NCBI GenBank assembly: GCA_964573105.1
Contig: CAZNIS010000020.1
Span: forward strand, 17,773-81,772
Source: CAKZSB01 sp964573105
GTDB taxonomy: Bacteria; Pseudomonadota; Gammaproteobacteria; Granulosicoccales; Granulosicoccaceae
Length of the DNA stretch: 64,000 nucleotides
Direction: 5' to 3'
Position 1 is the stretch's first letter. Each line of letters opens with the position of its first letter. The notes under the pieces were generated by a model. The model did not search any database and was not told the DNA's origin. It saw only the letters and a list, made by a program, of their open reading frames with translations. Shown here piece after piece: positions 39,814-49,140 of the stretch. The position numbers were made by a program, and so were the translations under genes.

Positions 39814-40457
39814 GACGGTTCTCGTGGCAAAGCGGGCATTGTAGCTGACCCCTGATCAAGGTGCGCACTGTCGCCCCAGCACTCCATGCTCCACAAATCC
39901 AGCTCAAAGCGAAAGCGGCAGATCGCGGTATTGGCGCAACGCAGTCGATTGCCGTTTTGCGGGCAATTGAATACGAAACTGAACATCGCCAGCAACACGC
40001 CCGCATGGGCGACGACGGCGATGGTGTCGTCGCGGTGTTGCGACGCCAGCTTTTTGATGCCCGCGATAACACGGTCCTGAAACTGGCGTCGCGACTCTCC
40101 GCCCTGGATCGGAAGATTTGGATCGTCCGATTTCCACGCCGCGTGCAGTTGCGGGTAGTGCGATTTGCGCTGCTGCTTGGACAACCCCTGCAGAACACCA
40201 CCGTGCCTTTCGCGCAGCCAGCCGTGTTGAACTGGCTGGCGGCTGCCGGGTTGTCGGGAGCAAATGGCCTCAGCGGTCAGGACCGCGCGCTGCAGATCGC
40301 TGGCGTAGAAGCAATCGATGGGCTCGCAGGCCAGTCGCTCGGCGACGGCGGCTGCCTGGATATGGCCGAGGTCTGACAACGGGCTGTCGATCTGGCCTGT
40401 CAGTTGGCCCGAGATGTTGGCCGCGCTCTGGGCGTGGCGAATCATGATCAATTGCAT
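39801..40457 (-). CDS. Histidine phosphatase family protein
   Basis: A 218-residue member of the phosphoglycerate-mutase-like superfamily. The catalytic motif is M-I-R-H-A-Q-S (R-H-A rather than the more usual R-H-G). Other blocks are L-S-D-L-G-H-I-Q-A, A-S-D-L-Q-R-A, L-R-E-R-H-G-G and the second catalytic His in V-V-A-H-A-G-V. The last 20 residues run into the overlapping ferredoxin reductase start. The substrate is unknown; the family includes sugar- and cobalamin-pathway phosphatases. It is divergent from the sarcosine oxidase operon. Confidence 0.85.
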   Translation of the reverse strand: MQLIMIRHAQSAANISGQLTGQIDSPLSDLGHIQAAAVAERLACEPIDCFYASDLQRAVLTAEAICSRQPGSRQPVQHGWLRERHGGVLQGLSKQQRKSHYPQLHAAWKSDDPNLPIQGGESRRQFQDRVIAGIKKLASQHRDDTIAVVAHAGVLLAMFSFVFNCPQNGNRLRCANTAICRFRFELDLWSMECWGDSAHLDQGSATMPALPREPSCPP

Positions 40458-40712
40458 AGAGGGACTGTCGGCCGCGAACCAGGCGCTGGGATTCTACAAT
40501 GGAAACCCTTGAGTCGGCGCGTCGGTGAAAAAGGGCGGCGAATTGTCTGCGACAGCCGCCGGGCTGATCGGGCAGACTGCAGTGATAACTTGCGCTGTGT
40601 CGTCATTCTGCCGTCATCGGCTGCTGGCGGCGATATATACTCGGGGCACTTAAATTTGCCGGCGTTTCACTGGCCGGCGTGTCGGCGTCCACTTATCCAA
40701 GCTGCACTCACT

Positions 40713-41963
40713 ATGCGATATTCAGCGTTTTCGATCCTGAAACAGGGCCTCAGTGGTCATCGTGGCTGGACCCGCGCCTGGCGCGATCCCGATCCGAAAC
40801 CCAACTACGATGTGATCATCATCGGTGGTGGTGGCCACGGCCTGGCAACCGCCTACTATCTGGCCAAGGTACACGGCATCACGGATGTTGCGGTGATCGA
40901 AAAGGGCTGGATTGGCGGTGGTAACGTCGGGCGCAACACCACGATCATTCGCTCCAACTACATGTTCCCGTCGAACACCTATTTCTACGAGCACTCCATG
41001 AAACTCTGGGAGGGGCTGGAACAGGACTTCAACTTCAATGCGATGGTCAGCCAGCGTGGCGTGATCAACCTCTATCACTCCGATGCCCAACGCGATGCAT
41101 TTGCCCGCCGTGGCAACGCGATGCGGCTGGCCGGCGTCGATGCGGAACTGCTCGATGCCGACGAAGTGCGCCGCATGGTACCGCTGCTGGATTTCGACAA
41201 CGCGCGCTTTCCCATTGAAGGCGGCCTGCTGCAGCCGCGCGGTGGCACGGTGCGCCACGATGCAGTGGCCTGGGGTTATGCGCGCGGCGCCGACAGTCGC
41301 GGCGTCGATATTATTCAAAACTGCGAGGTCACTGGCATCGAGATGAAAAATGGCCGGGCGGTGGCGGTGCAGACCACGCGCGGTCGCATCGGCGCCAACA
41401 AGATCGGCTCGGCGGTGGCTGGCCACACATCAAAGATTGCCCAGATGGTGGGGCTGGAACTGCCACTCGAGAGCCACGTTCTGCAGGCCTTTGTCAGTGA
41501 GGGTATCAAGCCGCATCTGGATACCGTGGTCACGTTTGGCGCCGGTCACTTTTATATCAGTCAGTCCGATAAGGGCGGCCTCGTCTACGGCGGTGATCTC
41601 GATGGCTACAACTCTTACGCCCAGCGCGGCAACTTGCCAATGATGGAACACGTGATGGCTGGCGGCATGGCGATCATGCCGTCGATCGGGCGCGTGCGAA
41701 TGCTGCGTCACTGGGGTGGAGTGATGGACATGACCATGGATGGCAGCCCGTTTATCTGCCGCACACCGGTCGACGGCTTCTATCTCAACGGTGGCTGGTG
41801 TTACGGCGGATTCAAGGCGACGCCGGCGTCGGGCTGGTGCTTTGCGCATACCATCGCCACCGAAGAGCCGCACGAGTACAACCGCGATTTCACGATCGAG
41901 CGTTTTGCCGAAGGCCGCATGATCGATGAAAAAGGCGTTGGCCCGAACCCCTGGATTCAGTAA
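40713..41963 (+). CDS. soxB: Sarcosine oxidase beta subunit
   Basis: A 416-residue flavoprotein from ATG 40713. It opens M-R-Y-S-A-F-S-I-L-K-Q-G, then an FAD-binding I-I-I-G-G-G-G-H-G-L near 36-45, and G-G-N-V-G-R-N-T-T-I-I-R-S-N-Y, which is diagnostic of SoxB. The C-terminus has Y-L-N-G-G-W-C-Y-G-G-F-K-A-T-P. In the heterotetramer it binds covalent FMN and noncovalent FAD and oxidatively demethylates sarcosine to glycine, passing the one-carbon unit to THF on the alpha subunit. It is the first gene of soxBDAG and the last step of betaine/dimethylglycine breakdown. Confidence 0.95.
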   Translation: MRYSAFSILKQGLSGHRGWTRAWRDPDPKPNYDVIIIGGGGHGLATAYYLAKVHGITDVAVIEKGWIGGGNVGRNTTIIRSNYMFPSNTYFYEHSMKLWEGLEQDFNFNAMVSQRGVINLYHSDAQRDAFARRGNAMRLAGVDAELLDADEVRRMVPLLDFDNARFPIEGGLLQPRGGTVRHDAVAWGYARGADSRGVDIIQNCEVTGIEMKNGRAVAVQTTRGRIGANKIGSAVAGHTSKIAQMVGLELPLESHVLQAFVSEGIKPHLDTVVTFGAGHFYISQSDKGGLVYGGDLDGYNSYAQRGNLPMMEHVMAGGMAIMPSIGRVRMLRHWGGVMDMTMDGSPFICRTPVDGFYLNGGWCYGGFKATPASGWCFAHTIATEEPHEYNRDFTIERFAEGRMIDEKGVGPNPWIQ

Positions 41964-42033
41964 CCGCCACCGCGTTGGCAAAACCATTGAATCGCAGCGC
42001 CACTATGGTGCGCGTTCGACAGAGACTTAAGTC

Positions 42034-42309
42034 ATGCATCAAATTCAATGTCCCTGGTGCGGTGTGCGGGATGAGGCAGAGTTTCAATACAAGGGCGACG
42101 CCACCGTGGTGCGCCCCACCGACGACACCGACGAGGCTGGTTTTTTCCGCTACGTCTACCTGCGCGATAACCCCAAGGGATGGCACACCGAGTGGTGGCA
42201 CCACGTGGCCGGTTGTCGGCAATTTGTCAAAGTGGTGCGAAATACACTCACCCATGAAATATCGACATCCGGTACGCCGGCCGACACACTAGAGGTGCCA
42301 GAGTCATGA
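42034..42309 (+). CDS. soxD: Sarcosine oxidase delta subunit
   Basis: A 91-residue subunit with the zinc-site C-P-W-C-G at the N-terminus and the typical Y-L-R-D-N-P-K-G-W-H-T-E-W-W-H-H followed by a Cys in A-G-C-R-Q-F. It stabilises the sarcosine oxidase complex by binding Zn. Its stop overlaps the alpha-subunit ATG (ATGA, 42306-42309). It lies 70 bases after soxB. Confidence 0.95.
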   Translation: MHQIQCPWCGVRDEAEFQYKGDATVVRPTDDTDEAGFFRYVYLRDNPKGWHTEWWHHVAGCRQFVKVVRNTLTHEISTSGTPADTLEVPES

Positions 42310-45278
42310 GTGTGGGCGGCAAGCGACTCGATCAGGGCGGTGCCATCGATCGGCAGCGCACAGTGGAATTCACCTTTGACGGGGTGAGCTATAACGGTCA
42401 TCAAGGCGATACGCTGGCGTCAGCACTGCTCGCCAACGGTGTACGGCTGTTTGGCCGAAGCTTTAAATATCACCGCCCGCGCGGTCTGCTCGGCATCGGA
42501 TTCGAGGAGCCGAATGCGCTCGTTGAACTACGCAGTGGTGCGCGCGCCGAGCCCAACACGCGTGCAACAGGCATTGAAATTTTCGATGGCATGGAGGCGA
42601 AAAGCCAGAATCGATTTCCGTCACTGGCTTTTGATCTGCTAGGGGTCAATCAGTTGTTCGGGCGTTTTTTCACCGCCGGTTTTTACTACAAAACCTTTAT
42701 GTGGCCGGCCGGCTTCTGGGAGCCTGTCTATGAAAAGCTGATTCGCCGCGCCGCCGGTCTTGGTACCGCGTCGCGCGAATCCGATCCCGATCATTACGAG
42801 CACAGCCACGCGCACTGCGATGTATTGGTCGTGGGCACAGGTCCGGCTGGCTTGATGGCGGCGCTGACCGCTGCACAGACCGGTGCGCGCGTGATGGTGC
42901 TGGAAGATCGCGCCTGGGTGGGCGGCATGCTCGCGTTCGAAGATCAAAAGATCGAGGGCGCGCCAGCACAGACCTGGGTTGATGCCACACTGCATCAGCT
43001 GCAATCGATGGATAACGTGCGTGTGATGACGCGCACCACCGCAGTGGGTGTCTACGATGGCAATGTTGTCGTCGGTCTGCAGCGCGTGGCCGATCACGTC
43101 GCCGAACCTGGCCTCGGTGATCCCAGGCAACGGTTGTGGATACTGCGCGCAAAGCAAACCATTTTTGCCACCGGATCAATCGAGCGCCCAATGCTGTTCG
43201 GCAATAACGATCTGCCGGGCGTGATGCTCGCCAGTGCAGTGCGCGGCTACGTGCACCGCTTCGCGGTAACACCCGGCCGGGCAGTGGTCATCGTCACCAC
43301 CAATGACGATGGCTACAACACCGCGTTTGCGTTGCACGAAGCCGGTGAGCCCGTCGTGGCCATCGTCGATGCTCGTGACAAGAGTGGTGAGCTGGCGAAA
43401 GATCCGTCGACTCTGGGTATCAAGGTCTATCGCGGTAGTCTGCCGGTCAAGGCGGTCGGCTGGCAGAGCGTGAAAGGGCTGGTGATTGAAAATGCACAGC
43501 AGCAGCGCACAACAATCGACTGTGACTGCATTGCCGTATCGGGTGGTTTTAATCCGGATGTCAATCTCTATAGTCAAACCGGCCACGCACCGGTTTGGAA
43601 TGAATCCATTGCCGCTTTTGTTCCGGGCGATCATCGATCGGGCAGTCAATCGGTCGGTGCCTGCAATGGCGATTTTAGTCTCGCCGATTGTCTGTCTGCC
43701 GGTGCGGCCAGTGGCGCCAGCGCAGCTGCGGTCGCAGGCTTTGCCAGCAGTGCATCGGGTGCAGTGCCATCTGTGCGTGGCGAGCACCCTGGCACCATTG
43801 CTGCGGTCTGGCTTGGCCGCTCCGAAGGCAAGGTATTTGTCGATCTGCAAAACGATGTCACCGCGCAGGATGTGACGCTGGCAGAGCAGGAGGGCTATGT
43901 ATCAGTAGAACATACCAAGCGCTACACCACGCTTGGTATGGCGACCGATCAGGGCAAGACCGCAAACGTCAATGGTATAGCGGTACTGGCTGCCGCGCGT
44001 GGACAAGCCATCGCCGATGTCGGCACCACCCGTTATCGACCGCCCACAGTGCCGGTAGCGATCGGCGCTTTTGCAGGCCACGAGCGCGGTAAGAACTTTC
44101 AGCCGATTCGCAAGACCGCGTTTCACGCATGGCATGAAAAAAATGGTGCCGTGTTTGTCGAGGCCGGTCAGTGGCTGCGCGCGCGACACTATCCACTGCC
44201 CGGCGAAGACATCATGGCAGCACTCAAACGCGAAGCCAAAATGGTGCGTGAGTCGGTGGGTATGTGCGACGTCTCGACACTCGGCAAGATCGAGATATTC
44301 GGGCCGGATGCGGCCGAGTTCCTCAATCGCCTGTACATTAACAACTGGCTGAAACTGCCCATAGGCAAGGCGCGCTACGGCGTTATGCTGCGTGAAGATG
44401 GCTACGTCTACGACGATGGCACCACCTCACGACTGGGTGAAAATCACTTTTTCATGACCACCACCACGGCCAATGCGGCCGGCGTGCTGGCTCACATGGA
44501 TTATCACTCGCAGGTGGTCTGGCCCGACCTCGATGTGGTTTTTTGTTCAGCCACTGAACAATGGTGCGGCTTTGCACTGGCAGGCCCCAACAGCCGAACA
44601 GTGCTTGAAAAAGCCTTGCCTGGTGTCGATGTCGGTGATGAGGTGCTACCGTTTATGGGTGTTCTGTCGACCGAGGTCGATGGCATGCCGGTGCGAATAT
44701 TCCGGATCTCGTTCTCCGGCGAACTTGCCTATGAAGTCAATGTGCCCTGGGGTTATGGTGTTGCGGCCTGGGAGCGATTCTTCGCCGCCGGTCAGGAACA
44801 CGGCATCATCGCTTACGGCACCGAGGCGTTAACCGTATTGCGGATCGAGAAAGGACACGCCGCCGGTCAGGAACTCGATGGTCGCACCACGGCCGCTGAC
44901 TTGGGGATGGGGCGCATGGCCTCAAAAACCAAGAGCTTTATTGGCCAACCGATGTCTCAGCGTGCCGGCATGACCGCGGCAGACAGACCTTCGCTTGTCG
45001 GTATCAAGGTGGTCGACAGCAGTCAGCGTCTGCGAGGTGGTGCGCACCTGTTCGATCGAATAGACGGCGTCGACTCGCGTGGCTCGATCGGGTGGGTGAC
45101 GTCGGTGACTGACAGCCCGGCGGTCGGGTGCTGGATTGCGCTGGCTTTTATCAAAGGTGGCAGTGAGCAGATAGGCAAACGCTTCTATGCACACTACCCG
45201 CTAAAGGACGAAGTGGTCGAAGTGGAAGTCTGCTCGCCACACTTTTTTGACCCGGACGGAGAACGATTGCGTGGCTAA
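42306..45278 (+). CDS. soxA: Sarcosine oxidase alpha subunit
   Basis: A 990-residue subunit. The N-terminal 2Fe-2S-like region contains F-D-G-V-S-Y-N-G-H-Q-G-D-T-L-A-S-A-L. A dinucleotide-binding site V-V-G-T-G-P-A-G-L-M-A lies near 177-187 for NAD+. The C-terminal third is a GcvT-like THF-binding domain with F-L-N-R-L-Y-I-N-N-W and F-R-I-S-F-S-G-E-L-A-Y-E-V-N. The size is normal for the family. It forms the channel that passes the methylene group to THF. It is coupled at both ends: ATGA with soxD and an 8-base overlap with soxG. Confidence 0.95.
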   Translation: MSVGGKRLDQGGAIDRQRTVEFTFDGVSYNGHQGDTLASALLANGVRLFGRSFKYHRPRGLLGIGFEEPNALVELRSGARAEPNTRATGIEIFDGMEAKSQNRFPSLAFDLLGVNQLFGRFFTAGFYYKTFMWPAGFWEPVYEKLIRRAAGLGTASRESDPDHYEHSHAHCDVLVVGTGPAGLMAALTAAQTGARVMVLEDRAWVGGMLAFEDQKIEGAPAQTWVDATLHQLQSMDNVRVMTRTTAVGVYDGNVVVGLQRVADHVAEPGLGDPRQRLWILRAKQTIFATGSIERPMLFGNNDLPGVMLASAVRGYVHRFAVTPGRAVVIVTTNDDGYNTAFALHEAGEPVVAIVDARDKSGELAKDPSTLGIKVYRGSLPVKAVGWQSVKGLVIENAQQQRTTIDCDCIAVSGGFNPDVNLYSQTGHAPVWNESIAAFVPGDHRSGSQSVGACNGDFSLADCLSAGAASGASAAAVAGFASSASGAVPSVRGEHPGTIAAVWLGRSEGKVFVDLQNDVTAQDVTLAEQEGYVSVEHTKRYTTLGMATDQGKTANVNGIAVLAAARGQAIADVGTTRYRPPTVPVAIGAFAGHERGKNFQPIRKTAFHAWHEKNGAVFVEAGQWLRARHYPLPGEDIMAALKREAKMVRESVGMCDVSTLGKIEIFGPDAAEFLNRLYINNWLKLPIGKARYGVMLREDGYVYDDGTTSRLGENHFFMTTTTANAAGVLAHMDYHSQVVWPDLDVVFCSATEQWCGFALAGPNSRTVLEKALPGVDVGDEVLPFMGVLSTEVDGMPVRIFRISFSGELAYEVNVPWGYGVAAWERFFAAGQEHGIIAYGTEALTVLRIEKGHAAGQELDGRTTAADLGMGRMASKTKSFIGQPMSQRAGMTAADRPSLVGIKVVDSSQRLRGGAHLFDRIDGVDSRGSIGWVTSVTDSPAVGCWIALAFIKGGSEQIGKRFYAHYPLKDEVVEVEVCSPHFFDPDGERLRG

Positions 45279-45858
45279 TCCAATGATCAGACATCCGCTC
45301 GACGATATGCAGTTCAAGGCGGCCGACGTTCAGCCGGATATTGCGTTGTCGGATGTGCGCGGCAAATCGTTTTGTCAGTTGATGGCGCGACGTGGCATGG
45401 CCGATACACTTGCGCAGCGCATGGGGATATCAACTGGTGCCGGTGTCAGCAGCGTTACCGACGCATGGACGGCGCTGCCACTGAGCCCCGGGCAGTGGCT
45501 GTTGATCGGCGATGGTGGGCGCGATGGGGATTTCACTCGTCGCGTAACAGAACGCGCCGGCGATGCCGGTTACGCGAGTGAGCAAAGTCACGCCCGCAAC
45601 CTGATCAGAATTCAGGGGCTGTTGGCTTACGATGTGCTGGCCAAGGGTATTCGGCTCGATCTGGATCCATTAAACACACCGGTCGGCTATGTCGCGCAGA
45701 CAGTCGCGGCACAGGTTGGCGTCACGTTGCACAAGCTCGATGAACAACCTACGTTTGATTTGATCGTCTACGCTGGATATGCCGAGAGTTTTTGGCACTG
45801 GTTGGTGGACGCGAGTGAGGAATATACTGTCGACACAGTGATAGTTGATCAGGGATAA
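45271..45858 (+). CDS. soxG: Sarcosine oxidase gamma subunit
   Basis: A 195-residue subunit from GTG 45271, preceded by GGAG with 9-base spacing. It has the gamma-subunit layout with D-V-R-G-K-S-F-C-Q-L near the N-terminus, L-S-P-G-Q-W-L-L-I-G and V-A-Q-T-V-A-A-Q-V-G-V-T-L. It is less conserved than the other subunits, as is usual. It closes soxBDAG. The next gene starts only 4 bases later. Confidence 0.9.
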   Translation: MANPMIRHPLDDMQFKAADVQPDIALSDVRGKSFCQLMARRGMADTLAQRMGISTGAGVSSVTDAWTALPLSPGQWLLIGDGGRDGDFTRRVTERAGDAGYASEQSHARNLIRIQGLLAYDVLAKGIRLDLDPLNTPVGYVAQTVAAQVGVTLHKLDEQPTFDLIVYAGYAESFWHWLVDASEEYTVDTVIVDQG

Positions 45859-45862
45859 CAAT

Positions 45863-47281
45863 ATGGCGCAGGTGGGGTTGATTGGTCTGGGGGTGATGGG
45901 CGCGAGCCTCGCGCTTAACATCGCCGACAACGATTATTCGGTAGCGGTCTACAACCGCACGGCGCAGCGAACACACGATTTCGTCAACGACGCCGGTGAT
46001 CTGAAGGCGCGACTGACCGACTGTGAAACGCTGGAGTCACTGGTCGCCAACCTGCAGCAACCCCGAATGATCGTTCTAATGGTCACCGCTGGTGATGTGG
46101 TCGATGCACAGATTGATGCACTGCTGCCGTTGCTCGATAAGGGCGACATCATCATCGACGCCGGCAACGCGAACTATCTCAACACCCGTCGACGCAACGA
46201 AAGACTAGCCGACAGCCCGGTGCATTTTGTTGGCATGGGGGTATCCGGTGGCGAGGAGGGCGCACGCTACGGGCCGGCGATCATGGTCGGTGGCGATGCG
46301 GCAGTTTACCCGCAGATTGAGCCAGTGCTAACGGCGATTGCTGCACGCTACAAAGATGTACCCTGTTGTGCGCACGTGGGCCCGGACGGTGCCGGTCACT
46401 TTGTGAAAACCATGCATAACGGTATCGAGTATGCCGACATGCAAATGATCGCTGAGATCTATGAGTTGATGCGCGCGGTCGGTGGTGCAACACCGGCAGA
46501 AATAGGTGCCACATTCGAGCAATGGAACAGCGGAGCGCTGGATTCCTATCTGATCGAAATCACTGCAGAAGTGCTCAAGGCGGTTGATCCGGACAGCGGG
46601 CAACCGATGGTGGATGTGATTCTCGATCGTGCCGGGCAAAAGGGTACGGGTGGCTGGGCGTCGATTGAATCGATTTCAATGGGTGTGCCGGCGACGACAC
46701 TGATCGAAGCGGTGGGCGCGCGGGCGGTATCGGCATTGCTCACGGAGCGATTGCAGGCGGCTCCTCTCTACCCACTGACGTTTGCAGATGCTGCCCCGTC
46801 ACTTGATTCGCTAAAGCCGACACTCGAAAAAGCGCTGCTGGCCGGTAAAGTCTGCGCCTACGCGCAGGGCTTTGCTGTGTTGCAGGCAGCGTCAGATGAA
46901 TATCAGTGGCAGCTGCCGATGGCGCAAATTGCGCGTATCTGGCGCGCCGGCTGTATTATTCGCAGCAGCTTTCTCGATGATATCGCCAGTGCGTTTGCCG
47001 CCAACGACCTGCCCAACCTGCTGCAGGCGAGTCACTTTGTCGACATCATGAGTCAGTCGCATCAGGCGCTGCGCGATGTGTTGGCGATCGGCGTTCAGGC
47101 AGGTGTGCCCATGCCGGCGCTAGGCTCAGCGCTGGCCTACTTCGATGGTTATCGTCGGGAGCGCACCTCTGCCAGCCTGATTCAGGCGCAGCGCGATTTT
47201 TTTGGAGCGCACGGATTCGAGCGGCGCGATCGATCAGGTCGGGATTTTCACGGTCCGTGGGGCATGAGCCACGAGGGCTGA
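45863..47281 (+). CDS. gnd: 6-phosphogluconate dehydrogenase (decarboxylating)
   Basis: A 472-residue enzyme (E. coli Gnd is 468). The NADP site is G-L-I-G-L-G-V-M-G near 4-12. Substrate-site blocks are G-V-S-G-G-E-E-G-A-R-Y-G-P and H-F-V-K-T-M-H-N-G-I-E-Y-A-D-M-Q, and the C-terminal G-P-W-G replaces the usual H-T-x-W. It makes ribulose 5-phosphate, CO2 and NADPH. It starts 4 bases after soxG with an AGGG site, so it appears to be the fifth gene of the sarcosine oxidase operon, an unusual partner. Confidence 0.93.
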   Translation: MAQVGLIGLGVMGASLALNIADNDYSVAVYNRTAQRTHDFVNDAGDLKARLTDCETLESLVANLQQPRMIVLMVTAGDVVDAQIDALLPLLDKGDIIIDAGNANYLNTRRRNERLADSPVHFVGMGVSGGEEGARYGPAIMVGGDAAVYPQIEPVLTAIAARYKDVPCCAHVGPDGAGHFVKTMHNGIEYADMQMIAEIYELMRAVGGATPAEIGATFEQWNSGALDSYLIEITAEVLKAVDPDSGQPMVDVILDRAGQKGTGGWASIESISMGVPATTLIEAVGARAVSALLTERLQAAPLYPLTFADAAPSLDSLKPTLEKALLAGKVCAYAQGFAVLQAASDEYQWQLPMAQIARIWRAGCIIRSSFLDDIASAFAANDLPNLLQASHFVDIMSQSHQALRDVLAIGVQAGVPMPALGSALAYFDGYRRERTSASLIQAQRDFFGAHGFERRDRSGRDFHGPWGMSHEG

Positions 47282-47539
47282 AAACGGTGTCGATCCAGTG
47301 CTCTGGCAACACTAAAAATTGGCGCACAGTATGACTTTTGATGTGCTGACAAGTAACTAGCAAAGACTGAAGGACGCGACGGTGGCCGGCACATCAAAAA
47401 CCATCCCCTGCGGGCGAGCGTACAAGTGGCCATCGCCGCGTTGCGCTCACTCACAATAGAACAACTATTCTTCGATCGCGTGCCTTGCGCTGACCACTTC
47501 TACACTCGCTGTATCCCAACTTTTAATGTTGTCAGAGCA

Positions 47540-48493
47540 CTAGCCCAGGCGCTCGCTGCGTGGGGTGCGGTCGTAGCGCTCTCGATAGCACTTGGTGAAG
47601 TGCGATTGGCTGGTAAATCCCGCCGCGATGGATATATCCAGAATGGGTAAGCTTGTCTCCAACAGCAGGCGACGCGCGTGCTGCAACCGCAAATCGAGGT
47701 ATTTTTGCTGGGGTGTGCAGTCCAGGTGGCGCTGAAACAGCCGTTCAAGCTGGCGCTGCGACACACCGATCCGGGCAGAGATCTCGCCCGGCGTCAGGCG
47801 ATCCTCAATATGGGCTGACATCACCCTAAAGGCGGCGGCGAGTTTTGGCGATTTGCGGGCCAGCGCGGTCTGCTGTGCAACACCCTGTACGTCGGTGCTG
47901 ACGCGAATTCGATCGTGAAACAGCCAGGTGCAGACGTCAGTGACGACGTCATCGCCATAGTCCTCGGCGATCAGGTGCACCATCATGTCCATCGCGCCGG
48001 TGCCACCGCAACAGGTGTAGCGCCGCTCCTCCAGCACATAGACCGATGGGTCGACTTTAATATCCGGATAGTCCTCTCGCAGGGCATCGAGGCTTTGCCA
48101 GTGAATCGTGCAGCGATATCCCTGCAACAGACCCGCATGCGCCAGCACCCAAGCACCGGTGCTGACTGCGCCGATAGCGGTACCGCGCTGTGCCTGACTC
48201 TGCAGCCAGCGCATGACGTTGTCTGGTTTGTATTGCTGCATGTGCACGCCGCCGCAGACAAACAGCCGATCGACGGCCGGTGCGTCTTCTGGTGCGCCGT
48301 CCGGCGTAACCAGCAGGCCGTTGCCAGCGCGGATCGGTTGACCGTCGGCAGTGACGATGGTCCATTCGTACAAGGTGCGGCCGGCGGCGATATTGGCGGC
48401 TCGATAGGGTTCAATCGCAGAGCCGAATGCCAGCAGGGCGAAGTCAGGGGTAAGGAGAAAACACAGCTTGATTGGAGACTCGGGCGCTGTCAT
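47540..48493 (-). CDS. GlxA/AraC-family transcriptional regulator
   Basis: A 317-residue regulator with an N-terminal DJ-1/PfpI-like ligand domain (about 1-170) containing F-A-L-L-A-F-G-S-A-I-E-P-Y-R-A-A-N. A double helix-turn-helix AraC domain follows (about 215-310) with I-S-A-R-I-G-V-S-Q-R-Q-L-E-R-L-F and I-A-A-G-F-T-S-Q-S-H-F-T-K-C-Y. The N-terminal block resembles GbdR/SouR/CdhR, regulators of betaine, sarcosine and carnitine catabolism. It converges on soxBDAG-gnd, so I infer it senses sarcosine or a related methylamine and controls that operon. Confidence 0.88.
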   Translation of the reverse strand: MTAPESPIKLCFLLTPDFALLAFGSAIEPYRAANIAAGRTLYEWTIVTADGQPIRAGNGLLVTPDGAPEDAPAVDRLFVCGGVHMQQYKPDNVMRWLQSQAQRGTAIGAVSTGAWVLAHAGLLQGYRCTIHWQSLDALREDYPDIKVDPSVYVLEERRYTCCGGTGAMDMMVHLIAEDYGDDVVTDVCTWLFHDRIRVSTDVQGVAQQTALARKSPKLAAAFRVMSAHIEDRLTPGEISARIGVSQRQLERLFQRHLDCTPQQKYLDLRLQHARRLLLETSLPILDISIAAGFTSQSHFTKCYRERYDRTPRSERLG

Positions 48494-48842
48494 GGAACTT
48501 GAACGTGATACTTAATCAGTCCGGTATGCGATCAGCGGTATTCTGCCGAGATGGGAATGGGTTTGTCCACACGCATTGCTGCGGCGATGGTTTGACAGAT
48601 TTCAGCTTGAAATTTCCTGCTGAATGTCGAATTGATGTTGTTTTTTCAAGAACTTGGCTATAGTATCATTAAACCGCGTTAAGGTAACGTGGGTTTCCAG
48701 CGATTTGTAGTCCGCGTGTTAAGTCACTCTCCACTGCTCTGACCTCCGAATTCCCGCACCGAGACCGGTATTACTGTGCCGGCCTTGTGCCGGTGTGATC
48801 CAAAGGGGCGTTACGCCCTTAGTACGTGAGATACAAGACAAC
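48494..48842. other. Upstream region and leader of the cold-shock gene
   Basis: 349 bases without a gene. TATAGT at 48659-48664 is a candidate -10, though its spacing to TTGTTT (48638-48643) is short at 15. If used, it gives a leader of about 170 bases, consistent with the long structured 5' leaders of cspA-type genes. It also serves as the upstream region of the leftward GlxA-family regulator. Confidence 0.4.
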
Positions 48843-49052
48843 ATGTCAGAGATGCAGCAGGGAACCGTTAAGTGGTTCAACGATGAAAAAGGCTATGGGT
48901 TTATTACCCGCGAAGGTGGTAGCGATGTGTTCGTACACTTCCGCTCAATCGTCGGCGAAGGCCGTCGAACACTGGTAGAAGGTCAGGCGGTCAGCTTTCT
49001 TGAAGTCGATGGCCAGAAAGGACCGCAAGCCGACCAGGTAACACCTCTCTAG
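48843..49052 (+). CDS. Cold-shock domain protein (CspA family)
   Basis: A 69-residue single cold-shock domain with the RNA-binding motifs K-G-Y-G-F-I (RNP1) and V-F-V-H-F (RNP2) and the opening G-T-V-K-W-F-N. It binds single-stranded RNA or DNA and melts RNA structure. The ATG at 48843 matches the family. A perfect terminator hairpin follows, so it is monocistronic. Confidence 0.95.
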   Translation: MSEMQQGTVKWFNDEKGYGFITREGGSDVFVHFRSIVGEGRRTLVEGQAVSFLEVDGQKGPQADQVTPL

Positions 49053-49069
49053 GTCACCTGATTTTTCAT

Positions 49070-49098
49070 GGCTGGCCCCGGGCTGGGGCCAGCCGTTT
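49070..49098 (+). terminator. Terminator of the cold-shock gene
   Basis: Perfect 10-base arms GGCTGGCCCC (49070-49079) and GGGGCCAGCC (49085-49094) with a 5-base loop, 17 bases after the stop codon, followed by GTTTCT. It is very GC-rich with a short T-tract. Confidence 0.8.
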
Positions 49099-49140
49099 CT
49101 GTATCTGTCCCGGCAGTGCCGCCCGGTACTGCTGTAAATC

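Noticed and set aside
41430..41987. Leftward frame of 185 codons opposite soxB
   Set aside because: It lies wholly over the well-supported sarcosine oxidase beta-subunit gene and has no family features.
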